DNA of 64,000 nt, from positions 1,863,001-1,927,000 of the forward strand of contig NZ_JBBOXF010000001.1 of NCBI RefSeq assembly GCF_038007465.1, given 5' to 3'. Positions 22,356-30,904 of this stretch are shown one piece after another. The notes under the pieces were generated by a model that had not been told where the DNA came from, ran no database searches, and saw nothing but the letters and a program-made list of their open reading frames with translations. Position 1 is the first letter of the stretch. Every line of letters begins with the position of its first letter. The stretch is from Sporosarcina sp. FSL K6-1508. GTDB lineage: Bacteria; Bacillota; Bacilli; Bacillales_A; Planococcaceae. Made by a program: the position numbers and the translations under genes.

Positions 22356-24773
22356 ATGGCAACAACGGAAAAAACACTGCAAATTAACGGCATGACTTGT
22401 TCAGCTTGTGCAAATCGTATTGAAAAAGGCTTATCTAAAATAGAAGGTGTCGAGAAAGCAAACGTAAACTATGCATTGGAACGTTCAACAATCACCTACG
22501 ATCCAGCACAAACAAATGTGAATGAGTTTACAGAAAGAATTGAAAAACTCGGATATAGCGTTGTTCAAGACAAAGTCAATTTTGATATTTCGGGTATGAC
22601 GTGTGCGGCTTGTGCGACGAAAATTGAAAAACGTATTAATAAAATGGACGGTGTTTCCAGTGCAAATGTTAACTATGCGTTAGAAACAATCGCTGTCGAA
22701 TATGACAGCAAACAAGTCGAAACGACCGATATGATCACAGCTGTTAAGAAAATGGGTTATGAATTAATACCCAAACAAGATAGCAAAGATAAGATGGATC
22801 ATAAAGAACAAGAAATTAAAAAGCAAAAAAGAAAGTTTATCTTTTCACTGATTTTGACGCTTCCATTGTTATGGACGATGGTTGCACATTTTGAGTTCCT
22901 ATCGTTCATTTATATGCCGGAAATACTCATGAATCCCTGGCTACAACTTGCACTTGCAACGCCGGTTCAATTCATCGTTGGCGCACAGTTTTATAAAGGT
23001 GCGTTTAATTCGCTTAGAAATAAAAGTGCCAATATGGATGTATTGGTTGCACTTGGCACGAGCGCAGCGTATTTCTACAGCCTCTTTTTATCGTTTGAAT
23101 GGATGAATGCAGGAAGCGTTGGACATCCTGAGCTCTATTTTGAAGCGTCCGCTGTCATTCTCACTTTAATCGTACTTGGTAAGTTATTTGAAGTGCGTGC
23201 AAAAGGGAAAACAAGCCAAGCGATTCAAAAATTAGTAGGTTTACAAGCGAAAACAGCAAGAGTGTTAAGAGACGGCGTTGAATTGGAATTGCCGATTGAA
23301 CAAGTGATTACAGGAGACACGATCATTGTGAAGCCTGGGGAAAAAATTCCGGTAGATGGAGAAATCATTGATGGCCGTTCTGCAATTGACGAGTCGATGG
23401 TAACGGGAGAAAGTATTCCGATCGACAAAGTTGTTGGTGACACCGTCATTGGCGCCACGATTAATAAAAATGGTTCTTTACAAATTAAAGCCACAAAAGT
23501 AGGGAAAGATACTGCATTAGCGCAAATCGTAAAAATAGTAGAGGAAGCACAAGGGTCGAAAGCAGAAATTCAGCGTCTGGCAGATAAAATTTCAGGTGTT
23601 TTTGTACCGGTTGTTGTTGTAATTGCAGTTGCAACATTCTTCATCTGGTACTTTGCGGTAACACCAGGTGATTTTCGTTCGGCACTAATCCCAACGATTT
23701 CGATTTTGGTAATTGCTTGTCCATGTGCTTTAGGATTGGCGACACCGACGTCGATTATGGCCGGTTCAGGGAGAGCCGCTGAAATGGGCTTACTCTTTAA
23801 AGGTGGAGAACATTTAGAGAATACACGCTCCATTGATACGGTTGTATTGGATAAAACAGGAACAGTTACAAAAGGAGAACCAGCTTTAACAGATGTCACA
23901 GTAACTGAAGGCTTTGTAGAAGACGAGGTTTTACAATTAATTGCGACAGCAGAAAATCAATCAGAGCATCCATTGGCACAAGCGATTGTTCAAGGTGTGA
24001 AAGAAAAAGGTTTGTCCTTGCTAGAAGTGACTCATTTCGAAGCATTACCAGGTTACGGAATTCAAGCGACTGTCAGTGGTAAAGCGGTATTGGTGGGTAC
24101 TAGAAAATTGATGCGCGAACGTGCCGTTGCGATTTTGGATTCGGAAGTGGCGATGGAAAAACTAGAGGCTGAGGGAAAAACAGCGATGCTGATTGCCGTG
24201 GATCAGAAACTTGCGGGTGTCGTGGCAGTAGCCGATACGGTGAAAGAAACATCTAAGGAAGCAATTAAACGAATGCAGGAATTGGGTCTGGACGTCATTA
24301 TGCTAACAGGTGACAACCAAAGAACCGCAGAGGCCATTGCTAGCCAAGTGGGTCTATCCCATGTCATTGCAGAAGTGCTACCCGAACAAAAAAGTGATGA
24401 AATCAAAAAGTTGCAAGATCAAGGTAAGAAAGTTGCTATGGTCGGCGATGGAATTAATGATGCTCCAGCGCTTGCGATGGCAAACATCGGAATGGCTGTC
24501 GGTACAGGTACAGACATTGCGATTGAAGCAGCAGATATTACACTCATGCGTGGCGATTTAAACAGTGTTGCAGATGCAATTATTATGAGTAGAAAAACAA
24601 TGCGCAACATTAAACAAAACTTATTTTTCGCTTTCTTCTACAACACAGTTGGGATTCCGATCGCAGCAATCGGGTTACTCGCTCCTTGGGTTGCTGGCGC
24701 GGCGATGGCATTTAGTTCTGTGTCGGTCGTATTAAACGCCTTACGTTTACAAAGAGTCAAATTAGAAAAGTAA
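22356..24773 (+). CDS. copA: copper-exporting P1B-type ATPase CopA
   Basis: An 805-residue Cu(I) export pump. Two N-terminal metal-binding domains carry GMTCSACANRI (about residues 13-23) and GMTCAACATKI (about 80-90). The actuator has VTGESIPID. The membrane metal site is CPC in IACPCALGLATPTS. The phosphorylation site is DKTGT in VVLDKTGTVTKGEP. The nucleotide domain has SEHPLAQAIV, and the hinge is GDGINDAPAL. The ATG at 22356 follows TGGAGGAG. The frame is complete. The stop codon lies two bases before the left end of a composite repeat, which has displaced any native terminator. Confidence 0.97.
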   Translation: MATTEKTLQINGMTCSACANRIEKGLSKIEGVEKANVNYALERSTITYDPAQTNVNEFTERIEKLGYSVVQDKVNFDISGMTCAACATKIEKRINKMDGVSSANVNYALETIAVEYDSKQVETTDMITAVKKMGYELIPKQDSKDKMDHKEQEIKKQKRKFIFSLILTLPLLWTMVAHFEFLSFIYMPEILMNPWLQLALATPVQFIVGAQFYKGAFNSLRNKSANMDVLVALGTSAAYFYSLFLSFEWMNAGSVGHPELYFEASAVILTLIVLGKLFEVRAKGKTSQAIQKLVGLQAKTARVLRDGVELELPIEQVITGDTIIVKPGEKIPVDGEIIDGRSAIDESMVTGESIPIDKVVGDTVIGATINKNGSLQIKATKVGKDTALAQIVKIVEEAQGSKAEIQRLADKISGVFVPVVVVIAVATFFIWYFAVTPGDFRSALIPTISILVIACPCALGLATPTSIMAGSGRAAEMGLLFKGGEHLENTRSIDTVVLDKTGTVTKGEPALTDVTVTEGFVEDEVLQLIATAENQSEHPLAQAIVQGVKEKGLSLLEVTHFEALPGYGIQATVSGKAVLVGTRKLMRERAVAILDSEVAMEKLEAEGKTAMLIAVDQKLAGVVAVADTVKETSKEAIKRMQELGLDVIMLTGDNQRTAEAIASQVGLSHVIAEVLPEQKSDEIKKLQDQGKKVAMVGDGINDAPALAMANIGMAVGTGTDIAIEAADITLMRGDLNSVADAIIMSRKTMRNIKQNLFFAFFYNTVGIPIAAIGLLAPWVAGAAMAFSSVSVVLNALRLQRVKLEK

Positions 24774-24775
24774 CT

Positions 24776-25544
24776 ATATATGTTGAACAAATGAATACGG
24801 CGTATGCGCTTTACAAGGGCTTTTGGGAGACCACTGAAAAGACCCCAATACTCGGAGTGAATTGGAATTCCTGCTACTATCGCTTCGCCGCTTTGTGGAT
24901 GCCTCCCGCGATAAGCCGGAAAGGAGAGCACTTGGGAGGGATTGAACTGCATCCCCCTTAGTCTTATCGCTCCGGCTACCACGAAGACGCGCCTGCGCTG
25001 GATGGTCTATTTGAGAAAGCGCATATCGGTATCGGGGGTGTGACCTGCAACCTGGCATGCCATAAATCGATTGAATGTGATCAACGAATGTCCCAATACA
25101 TGAGGAATGAATTAGTCATCCTGCTAATCCCGCTTCGCCGCTTTGTGGATGCCTCCCGCGATAAGCCGGAAAGGAGAACACTTTCAGTCTTATCGCTCCG
25201 GCTACCACGAAGACGCGTCTTCGCTGGATGGTCTATGCGAGAGAGAGCATTTCGTTAACTGTGATGAAATCTGTAATCTGGAGTTTGTCTTTCTTGACTC
25301 TAATTCTATATGTTGAACTATTGAATCCGGTGTATAAACTGAGCGAAGGCATCCCCTAGCGCCGTAGCGGTTCAATGGAGTTTTTTATTTCAATTTAAGC
25401 AGTATCAACTAGTAATCACCTTATACTCTCGGCATATACATCTCGAAATCACATTTCTCTCGACAATCCACACCCCGAATTACAACTCTCTCGTTAGTGA
25501 GCGCCACAGCAGATTCAATGGGATTCTTTATTTCAACATATATA
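24776..25544 (+). repeat. composite interspersed repeat, copy 2 (modules A-B-C)
   Basis: Left end CTATATATGTTGAACAAATG begins two bases after the copA stop. Module A has two tandem units (landmark GCCGCTTTGTGGATGCCTCC at 24887 and 25137, period 250). Module B starts at about 25307 with CTATATGTTGAACTATTGAA and GTGTATAAACTGAGCG, and ends TAGCGCCGTAGCGGTTCAATG. Module C starts with AGTATCAACTAGTAATCACC and ends GGGATTCTTTATTTCAACATATATA-like at 25520-25544. It has no real genes and fills the gap to the OsmC gene. Confidence 0.88.
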
Positions 25545-25600
25545 ACTATAAACTGTTGAGTAAACTGTATTTTACGCTGTATACTCTACAGTTTATAGTT
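25544..25600 (+). promoter_or_regulatory. promoter of the OsmC gene inside a 13-bp inverted repeat
   Basis: AACTATAAACTGT (25544-25556) and ACAGTTTATAGTT (25588-25600) are perfect inverted arms 31 bases apart. Between them lie TTGAGT (25556-25561) and TATACT (25580-25585), a -35/-10 pair with 18-base spacing. The motif AAACTGT also repeats at 25564-25570. The arms sit exactly at the polymerase boxes, as for a thiol-stress repressor of the MarR or HxlR type. The left arm begins at the last base of the interspersed repeat. Confidence 0.7.
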
Positions 25601-25632
25601 TAATTATTAATTTTAAATGAGGAACGGTAACG

Positions 25633-26067
25633 GTGGCTGAAATGAAAACAAATATGAAGGCTGTTTGGAATGGTGGAATCCAAGGGAAGGGGACGCTAAA
25701 AGCAGAGCATCTTGAAACGAACATCGCTGTGCCTGAATCTAAGGGGGGCAGTGGGGACGGGGCAAATCCAAGTGAGCTATTAGTTTCTTCAGCAACAACT
25801 TGCTATATAGCAACCCTTACTTTTATGCTTGAAACTAGAAAAATACCAGTCATAGAACTTACAGTAAATTCTGAGGCAACGATATCCGATGAGGGGTTTA
25901 CCATTACCCACTATCCACAAATCGTTTTATCCACCAATGCAAAAGCAGGGCAAGTTCAATCTGCACAAAGGGCAATAGAAGGAGCAGATAGAGGCTGAGA
26001 AGTGGGAAATTTATTGAAAAAAGCGGGTGTTACAATTGACACCAAAGGGAGAGTTTCTTTGAAATAA
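25633..26067 (+). pseudogene. OsmC/Ohr-family thiol peroxidase-like gene with an in-frame TGA at the second cysteine
   Basis: The family detoxifies organic peroxides or similar electrophiles with two cysteines. GTG 25633 behind GAGGAAC starts a typical sequence: MKAVWNGGIQGKGTLKAEHL, then GDGANPSELLVSSATTCYIATL with the first cysteine near residue 56. At 25996-25998 the frame has TGA where relatives have the second cysteine (AIEGADR-x-C-EVGNLLKKAGV). The frame then continues perfectly, EVGNLLKKAGVTIDTKGRVS, to TAA at 26067. With readthrough the product is 144 residues, the normal family length. Either one base has changed a Cys codon to a stop very recently, or the codon is read as selenocysteine. 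The downstream hairpin GGTGT/ACACC (26026-26043) is weak support at best. Confidence 0.8.
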
Positions 26068-26262
26068 GTAACATATTTTTATACATTGGTATTCTGTATA
26101 TGGCGAGTACGGGGTTATTCATATCTATAAAAGGAAAATGACAGGAGGACAGCTTTCACCGGTTGTGCCGTTTTTTACTTGGGATGCCTTCTATTAATCC
26201 AGCGGTCACTTTCGTCGGAAAATAAATAGAACCATATGTTCAATTGGAAAAGAGGATATAAG

Positions 26263-26511
26263 ATGAAGGATGACGTAACGGTTTATACAACTACACTATG
26301 TCCTGTATGCCGAATGGTGAAGGACTTTCTAAATGATTCTGATATACCCTTTAAAGAGGTGAATGTGGATATTCGGCCAATTGCCATGATAAAACTTATT
26401 GGGAAAACAAAGAAACTCACAGTTCCACAAACAAATATGAACGGAGAATGGATTTCGGGATTTGACCCCGTCCGTATGCTGAGTGTAATAAGTGTTGAAA
26501 GTGAAATCTGA
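26263..26511 (+). CDS. NrdH-like glutaredoxin
   Basis: An 82-residue redoxin with the active site CPVC at residues 12-15 (VTVYTTTLCPVCRMVKDFL) and the cis-proline region KKLTVPQTNMNGEWISGFDP. The ATG at 26263 follows AGAGGAT. It probably serves the OsmC-type protein or another peroxidase encoded upstream. The 195-base gap between the two (26068-26262) may hold a decayed frame but nothing I can name. Confidence 0.82.
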   Translation: MKDDVTVYTTTLCPVCRMVKDFLNDSDIPFKEVNVDIRPIAMIKLIGKTKKLTVPQTNMNGEWISGFDPVRMLSVISVESEI

Positions 26512-26648
26512 ATAAAACTATTTGACAATTCATTTATTTTGGAGTTATTCTTACTTTGAAGTCGTCCTAAAGGGATTTGAAAAAACGGATCAGTTAATAT
26601 CTAAAATATGCTGAAAATAGGTACATATGAAGTTAGGAGAGGTTTTAT

Positions 26649-27212
26649 ATGATGATTGATAGTGTTTTGGAATACAATGAACAATTCGTTAATGACCGAA
26701 AATATGAGGAGTTCCGTACAACAAAATTCCCAAACAAAAAAATGGTGATTGTCACCTGTATGGATACAAGATTAATTGAACTTTTACCACAGTCTATGAA
26801 TCTGCGTAATGGGGATGCTAAAATTATCAAAAATGCGGGTGGCGTTATTTCCCATCCATTTGGCAGTGCCATGAGAAGTATTCTTGTTGCTTTGTATGAA
26901 CTAAAAGCAAGCGAGGTTTGTGTAATAGGGCATCATGGGTGTGGTATGGACAATATAAATTCACTTGAAACGATTAAGAAAATGCAAGATGGAGGAATTT
27001 CTAAACAAACATTTGACACATTGGAGTTTGCCGGAATTGATATCGAGAAATGGCTAGCAGGTTTTGAAAATGTAGAAGATAGTGTTCGTAATAGCGTGAA
27101 TATGATTAAGAAACATCCCCTTCTCCCAATTGGTACACCTGTCCATGGTTTAGTAATCGACCCGGAAACAGGTAAATTAGATGTGGTGGTAAAAGACGCT
27201 GAAACTAGATGA
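26649..27212 (+). CDS. beta-class carbonic anhydrase (YtiB-like)
   Basis: A 187-residue cytoplasmic zinc enzyme interconverting CO2 and bicarbonate. The zinc ligands are the cysteine of VTCMDTRLIELLP, the histidine and cysteine of VIGHHGCGMDN, with the Asp-Arg pair in CMDTR. The spacing matches small beta anhydrases of Bacilli such as YtiB. TAGGAGAGG precedes tandem ATG codons. The start may be either the first or second. It appears monocistronic and ends before a strong hairpin. Confidence 0.9.
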   Translation: MMIDSVLEYNEQFVNDRKYEEFRTTKFPNKKMVIVTCMDTRLIELLPQSMNLRNGDAKIIKNAGGVISHPFGSAMRSILVALYELKASEVCVIGHHGCGMDNINSLETIKKMQDGGISKQTFDTLEFAGIDIEKWLAGFENVEDSVRNSVNMIKKHPLLPIGTPVHGLVIDPETGKLDVVVKDAETR

Positions 27213-27281
27213 ATCACACTAAAAAAGAATGAAAGTTATCCGTCTCGTATCAGGGGATCGTTTTTGAAAATCGAAATAATT

Positions 27282-27321
27282 AAAAGGCATTTGAGAATAA
27301 AATCATTCCCAAATGCCTTTT
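27282..27321 (+). terminator. terminator after the carbonic anhydrase gene
   Basis: AAAAGGCATTT at 27282-27292 pairs with AAATGCCTTTT at 27311-27321. The T-rich 3' arm and following TACATTTATTTG fit a rho-independent terminator about 70 bases after the stop. It may also serve the minus-strand remnant that converges from the right. Confidence 0.65.
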
Positions 27322-27347
27322 ACATTTATTTGTTCTTTAAGATTGTG

Positions 27348-27550
27348 TTAGTTTTGTCGCAGGAAATCCTCGGTCGAAGTTACAGCACAATACATTCCGT
27401 TAAGTGCACCGACAAACGCATAATGGACTTGTTCTGCTGGAACTTTCCTTTCTTGATAAGTTAATTCTCGTGTCGCACATGCATCTTCAATAAGTGTAGT
27501 TTCATAGCCTATTGATTGCTTCTCCAATGAATAAAGGCAGCTTTCAGTAA
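27348..27550 (-). pseudogene. C-terminal remnant of a cysteine hydrolase (isochorismatase-like)
   Basis: The minus-strand frame reads TESCLYSLEKQSIGYETTLI, then EDACATRELTYQERKVPAEQ and VHYAFVGALNGMYCAVTSTE, and stops at 27348. The Cys-x-x-x-T to IEDA order is typical of the last third of isochorismatase-fold hydrolases. The first two-thirds are missing and an in-frame TAG precedes the fragment. Confidence 0.6.
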
Positions 27551-27574
27551 GAAACTATACTGAAGCTGCCTTTT
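27533..27574 (+). terminator. hairpin followed by a T-run
   Basis: AAAGGCAGCTTTCAGTA at 27533-27549 pairs, with one bulged base, with TACTGAAGCTGCCTTTT at 27558-27574. On the plus strand it ends in TTTT. It overlaps the broken start of the hydrolase remnant, so it may be a junction product of a deletion. Confidence 0.45.
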
Positions 27575-28289
27575 CGTATTTATGTATCTATTATTTTTAG
27601 AATATTTTTTATAAACGGTCGTTTAAATCTGGAAAGTATATCTTGGCTAATTTTTGATCATCCAGAATGTATGAAGTAGGATACAGTCAGTGATTCATTC
27701 ATTCATTGGTATAATTCTTGTCATACAGTGATAAAAACTAATTCAAGGATGGTACATTTCACTGGTTGTAATTAGCAGTAGGGGCACAAGACTAGCGGCT
27801 AAGCTACTGAGCGTATGAGGAACCGCTGAAGAAGCACATGACTCATAAATAGGAATAATAAGCTCCCATAATACCGTTTCGACGTCCACATGAAAGGCGC
27901 CTTCGCTGGTTCTGCAAAGTATATTGATGATACCTAGTTCTTCGCTACAGAGTATACAAATAACAGGTGGCGCCATTTCGTTTAGAGTTAATTGAAATGT
28001 GACCTGATTGAATTCTTATTTAATTACGGGTTTTGGTAGGTTTACATACAATGCCTGGTTTTTGATTTATAATTCGATATACTAACTATGAAAGTTGGAA
28101 CTTTGAATATGATATATAGCGAAGGTGCTATTCGGTGCCAGTTGTTATTATTTACGCTTATAATTATTTCCGCCTTTGCGATTGTACATTCGGCCTTTAC
28201 TAGTAGTGTGCTGGGATACAATTTGTAAATGAGTGTCGATATGATGGTAAGAACGAACGGGCAAACTTTTTAAGTTACTTTATGCAATA
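27575..28289. other. non-coding stretch with decayed repeat fragments
   Basis: No gene is supported. TAAACGGTCGTTTA at 27612-27625 is a near-perfect palindrome that looks like a TetR-type operator, but no regulated gene is next to it. Around 27765-27835 GCACAAGACTAGCGGCTAAG and GAACCGCTGAAGAAGC resemble module B of the composite repeats, and 27890-27915 has GGCGCCTTCGCTGGTT. These are heavily decayed copies. Confidence 0.45.
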
Positions 28290-28412
28290 CTATATATGTT
28301 GAAATAAAGAATTTCATTAAACCGATACGGCGCGAGGGAATGCCTCTCGGCTATTCCTGTTAAGGCGCCTTCGCTCAGTTAATACACTGGATTCAATACT
28401 TCAACTTATATA
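28290..28412 (-). repeat. interspersed repeat, module-B-only copy
   Basis: It is cleanly bounded by CTATATATGTTGAAATAAAG and ATACTTCAACTTATATA. Inside are ATTAAACCGATACGGCGCG, GGAATGCCTCTCGGC and AAGGCGCCTTCGCTCAG, i.e. module B in reverse. It ends 40 bases before the polyprenyl synthase start and so is part of its upstream region. Confidence 0.85.
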
Positions 28413-28452
28413 GTGATAGATCAGAAACCATTGAGTAGAGGTGTTGAAGCGT

Positions 28453-30837
28453 ATGAATGAAGAGTTACTAAAAAATGCTGATGCACGCTATCGGTTGGCT
28501 GAGCAGGAGGCTGCTCATTATTTTAAATCACTTTCTGTGCAACTTATGCAAAAGACTTATGTCGCTCCTTTGCTAAAAGATATACAGTCGTGGAAAAAGA
28601 ACCATATTCATCCGTATTCAGTAGTTTCTTTTTTTTCGCGTGGAAAGGGAAAATCTGATTCGAAAGGATACCACACGTATATCCAATGGTTGGATTACAC
28701 AGGTAAACTAGAGAATTACCTGGATCGGAGCATTTCCTATATTTATTTACGAGATTTGGGCAAAGCATTAGATTCACCTGATACACAGTTCAGGGTTCAA
28801 CGTGCAGTTGATAGTTTGAAAAATCACCTGACTCATTCCAATCCGACAGATCGTGGAGGCAAACTTGAGGCGTTTAGCATGGCCGGGTTGTACCAGTTGG
28901 CCATGAAGGAAGGCGTTGAATCCACTATGATCTGGGTGATGGAAAAATTAAAGACTGTATCCTTCCATATTCCAAAGGGGATGGATGCAGAGGAGGCCCA
29001 GCGAAAACTTATTAAAATCATAGCAGGGGTAGTCCTGCATGTGGTTGAAGAGATGGACGCTGAGATTTCTCCAGAAGAACGTTCCCGGAAACTTGACGAA
29101 GCGATTAGGCTTGGGTATTCCTATGGTCTGACGTATCCATTCATTGACGACCTTCTGGATGCCAACGTTTTATCCAATACAGAGAAAAAACAGTATTCGA
29201 ATTTAATACGGTCCACACTTATCACAGGATCTGTTCCTGAATTGGAGGAGTGGACTGGAAAAAACGCGGAACTCATCCGATTTATCCATTCGGAACTCCG
29301 GGATGCCTTTGAGTATATTAAGGTCCTTCAGAGACCAGAGACAAGAAAAAGTTTTTTTGAGCAGTCCTATGTGTTTTTCAATTCACAGGAAGTGGATCGT
29401 GTAAAGGATCTATCCAATGCAAATTACACGAATGAAGAGATTTATATACCTGTCATTTTAAAATCCTCTTCTTCACGCTTGATTACCCGTTCAGTAATCA
29501 GTGCACCTGAGGATGAGGGATTCGATACCCGAACATTCGTATATGGTATATACAACCAGCTAGCGGATGACTTTGCAGATATGTTTGATGATATGAAGGA
29601 AGGAAGAGTAACACCTTATACCTATTATATGAAATACCATGATAAGCGCTCTGATCTAATTAATCCTTTTGAATTGTACTGGACGGTTATCTTCAATTTA
29701 ATCCATAATGTCTATCACTCAGATAGCAAGACACGTGAGGTGATACTCGATCGTGCAATAAACGGGCTGAAACGATTTAAAAAACGAATGGGAACTAAAA
29801 AATACAATGAGGTTATGAGGGTATTTGCTGCGGGAAATCCTACATTGAACAAAGTTATCCAACGTATGGTTCGAAAAGCGAATGATGTGGACTTCTTTGA
29901 TAAACTGCTACGGGATCATATGATTACTAATTTGAAAAGTGAAAGCAAAGAGCAAGAAGACTTTATAGATACAGTTGAAACCGTACGTAATCAGATCAAC
30001 GACTTTTTAACGATACCCGAAGCCGAGAATGTTTCGTTGATGAGAGAGCCAATAATCGATGCTGCAAATTACAGTCTGGAAGGTGATGGAAAGCGATTAA
30101 GGCCAATCATGACATGGGTCATGGGTGTTAACGGATATGGGCTAAGTGAGTCGTCAATCGTGCCACTTCTGAGATCATTAGAATATATGCATACTGCATC
30201 CCTAATTTTCGATGATCTGCCATCTCAGGATAATGCGTCCACTCGTAGGGGGCGTCCAACCCTACATCAGGTACATGACGTTGCCATAGCGGAATTAACC
30301 GGTCTTTTTCTGACCCAAAAAGCGATTGAGGAACAAACATATCTTGACCAGTTCGATTCGAAAACGGTGATAAACTTGATTCGATATTCGTCTCAAATAG
30401 CGGGGGATATGTGCAGGGGACAGGAGATGGACTTGGATTCCAGAGGGAAACAATTGACGCTGGAACAATTAAATAGGATGTGTTTTTATAAGACCGGGAT
30501 CGCATTCGAAGCTTCTCTCATAATGCCTGCAATTCTCGCTCATGCAGAGGAGTTGGAAATGGGTGCTTTGAAAAAATTCGCCCGTCACGTCGGCATTGCA
30601 TTTCAGATTAAGGATGACTTGCTTGACGTTGAAGGAGATCAAAATGTACTCGGAAAACCTATTGGAAAAGACGCTGAAAACAACAATACGACATTTGTAT
30701 CAATCCTAGGCGTTGTAGGTGCTAAGAAAGCGATGTGGGAACATTATTGTATTGCCATGGAAACATTGCAAGAAGTACCACGTAATACTACTTTTTTGAA
30801 GCATTTACTAAATTATATTGTGAACCGGGATCATTAA
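28453..30837 (+). CDS. large two-part polyprenyl synthetase family protein
   Basis: A 794-residue protein, more than twice the usual size for a trans-prenyltransferase. The C-terminal 300 residues are a complete type I prenyl synthase: KRLRPIM, first aspartate motif DDLPSQD (587-593) followed by NASTRRGRPTLH, and second motif DDLLD (721-725) followed by VEGD. An alanine at position -5 from the first motif, instead of a bulky aromatic, favours products longer than C15. The N-terminal 490 residues are helical, not of a family I can name, and carry a DDLLD at about 232-236 (TYPFIDDLLDANVLS). This suggests a second class-I terpene synthase-like fold. The protein could make and then convert its own prenyl diphosphate. 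ATG 28453 follows AGAGGTG. GTG 28441 is also in frame. It is monocistronic and flanked on both sides by the interspersed repeats. Confidence 0.8.
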   Translation: MNEELLKNADARYRLAEQEAAHYFKSLSVQLMQKTYVAPLLKDIQSWKKNHIHPYSVVSFFSRGKGKSDSKGYHTYIQWLDYTGKLENYLDRSISYIYLRDLGKALDSPDTQFRVQRAVDSLKNHLTHSNPTDRGGKLEAFSMAGLYQLAMKEGVESTMIWVMEKLKTVSFHIPKGMDAEEAQRKLIKIIAGVVLHVVEEMDAEISPEERSRKLDEAIRLGYSYGLTYPFIDDLLDANVLSNTEKKQYSNLIRSTLITGSVPELEEWTGKNAELIRFIHSELRDAFEYIKVLQRPETRKSFFEQSYVFFNSQEVDRVKDLSNANYTNEEIYIPVILKSSSSRLITRSVISAPEDEGFDTRTFVYGIYNQLADDFADMFDDMKEGRVTPYTYYMKYHDKRSDLINPFELYWTVIFNLIHNVYHSDSKTREVILDRAINGLKRFKKRMGTKKYNEVMRVFAAGNPTLNKVIQRMVRKANDVDFFDKLLRDHMITNLKSESKEQEDFIDTVETVRNQINDFLTIPEAENVSLMREPIIDAANYSLEGDGKRLRPIMTWVMGVNGYGLSESSIVPLLRSLEYMHTASLIFDDLPSQDNASTRRGRPTLHQVHDVAIAELTGLFLTQKAIEEQTYLDQFDSKTVINLIRYSSQIAGDMCRGQEMDLDSRGKQLTLEQLNRMCFYKTGIAFEASLIMPAILAHAEELEMGALKKFARHVGIAFQIKDDLLDVEGDQNVLGKPIGKDAENNNTTFVSILGVVGAKKAMWEHYCIAMETLQEVPRNTTFLKHLLNYIVNRDH

Positions 30838-30904
30838 GCTTGTTATTTCTAAAAATCGGATAGAATATCGATAGTCTTTTTGTTTCATAGAAAATATCAT
30901 AAAA

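Noticed and set aside
26026..26043. Hairpin GGTGT/ACACC as a definite SECIS element
   Set aside because: A five-base stem is too weak to claim. The selenocysteine idea is kept only as a question to test.
27612..27625. Palindrome TAAACGGTCGTTTA as a functional TetR operator
   Set aside because: No regulator or intact target gene is adjacent, so it is mentioned only as a motif.
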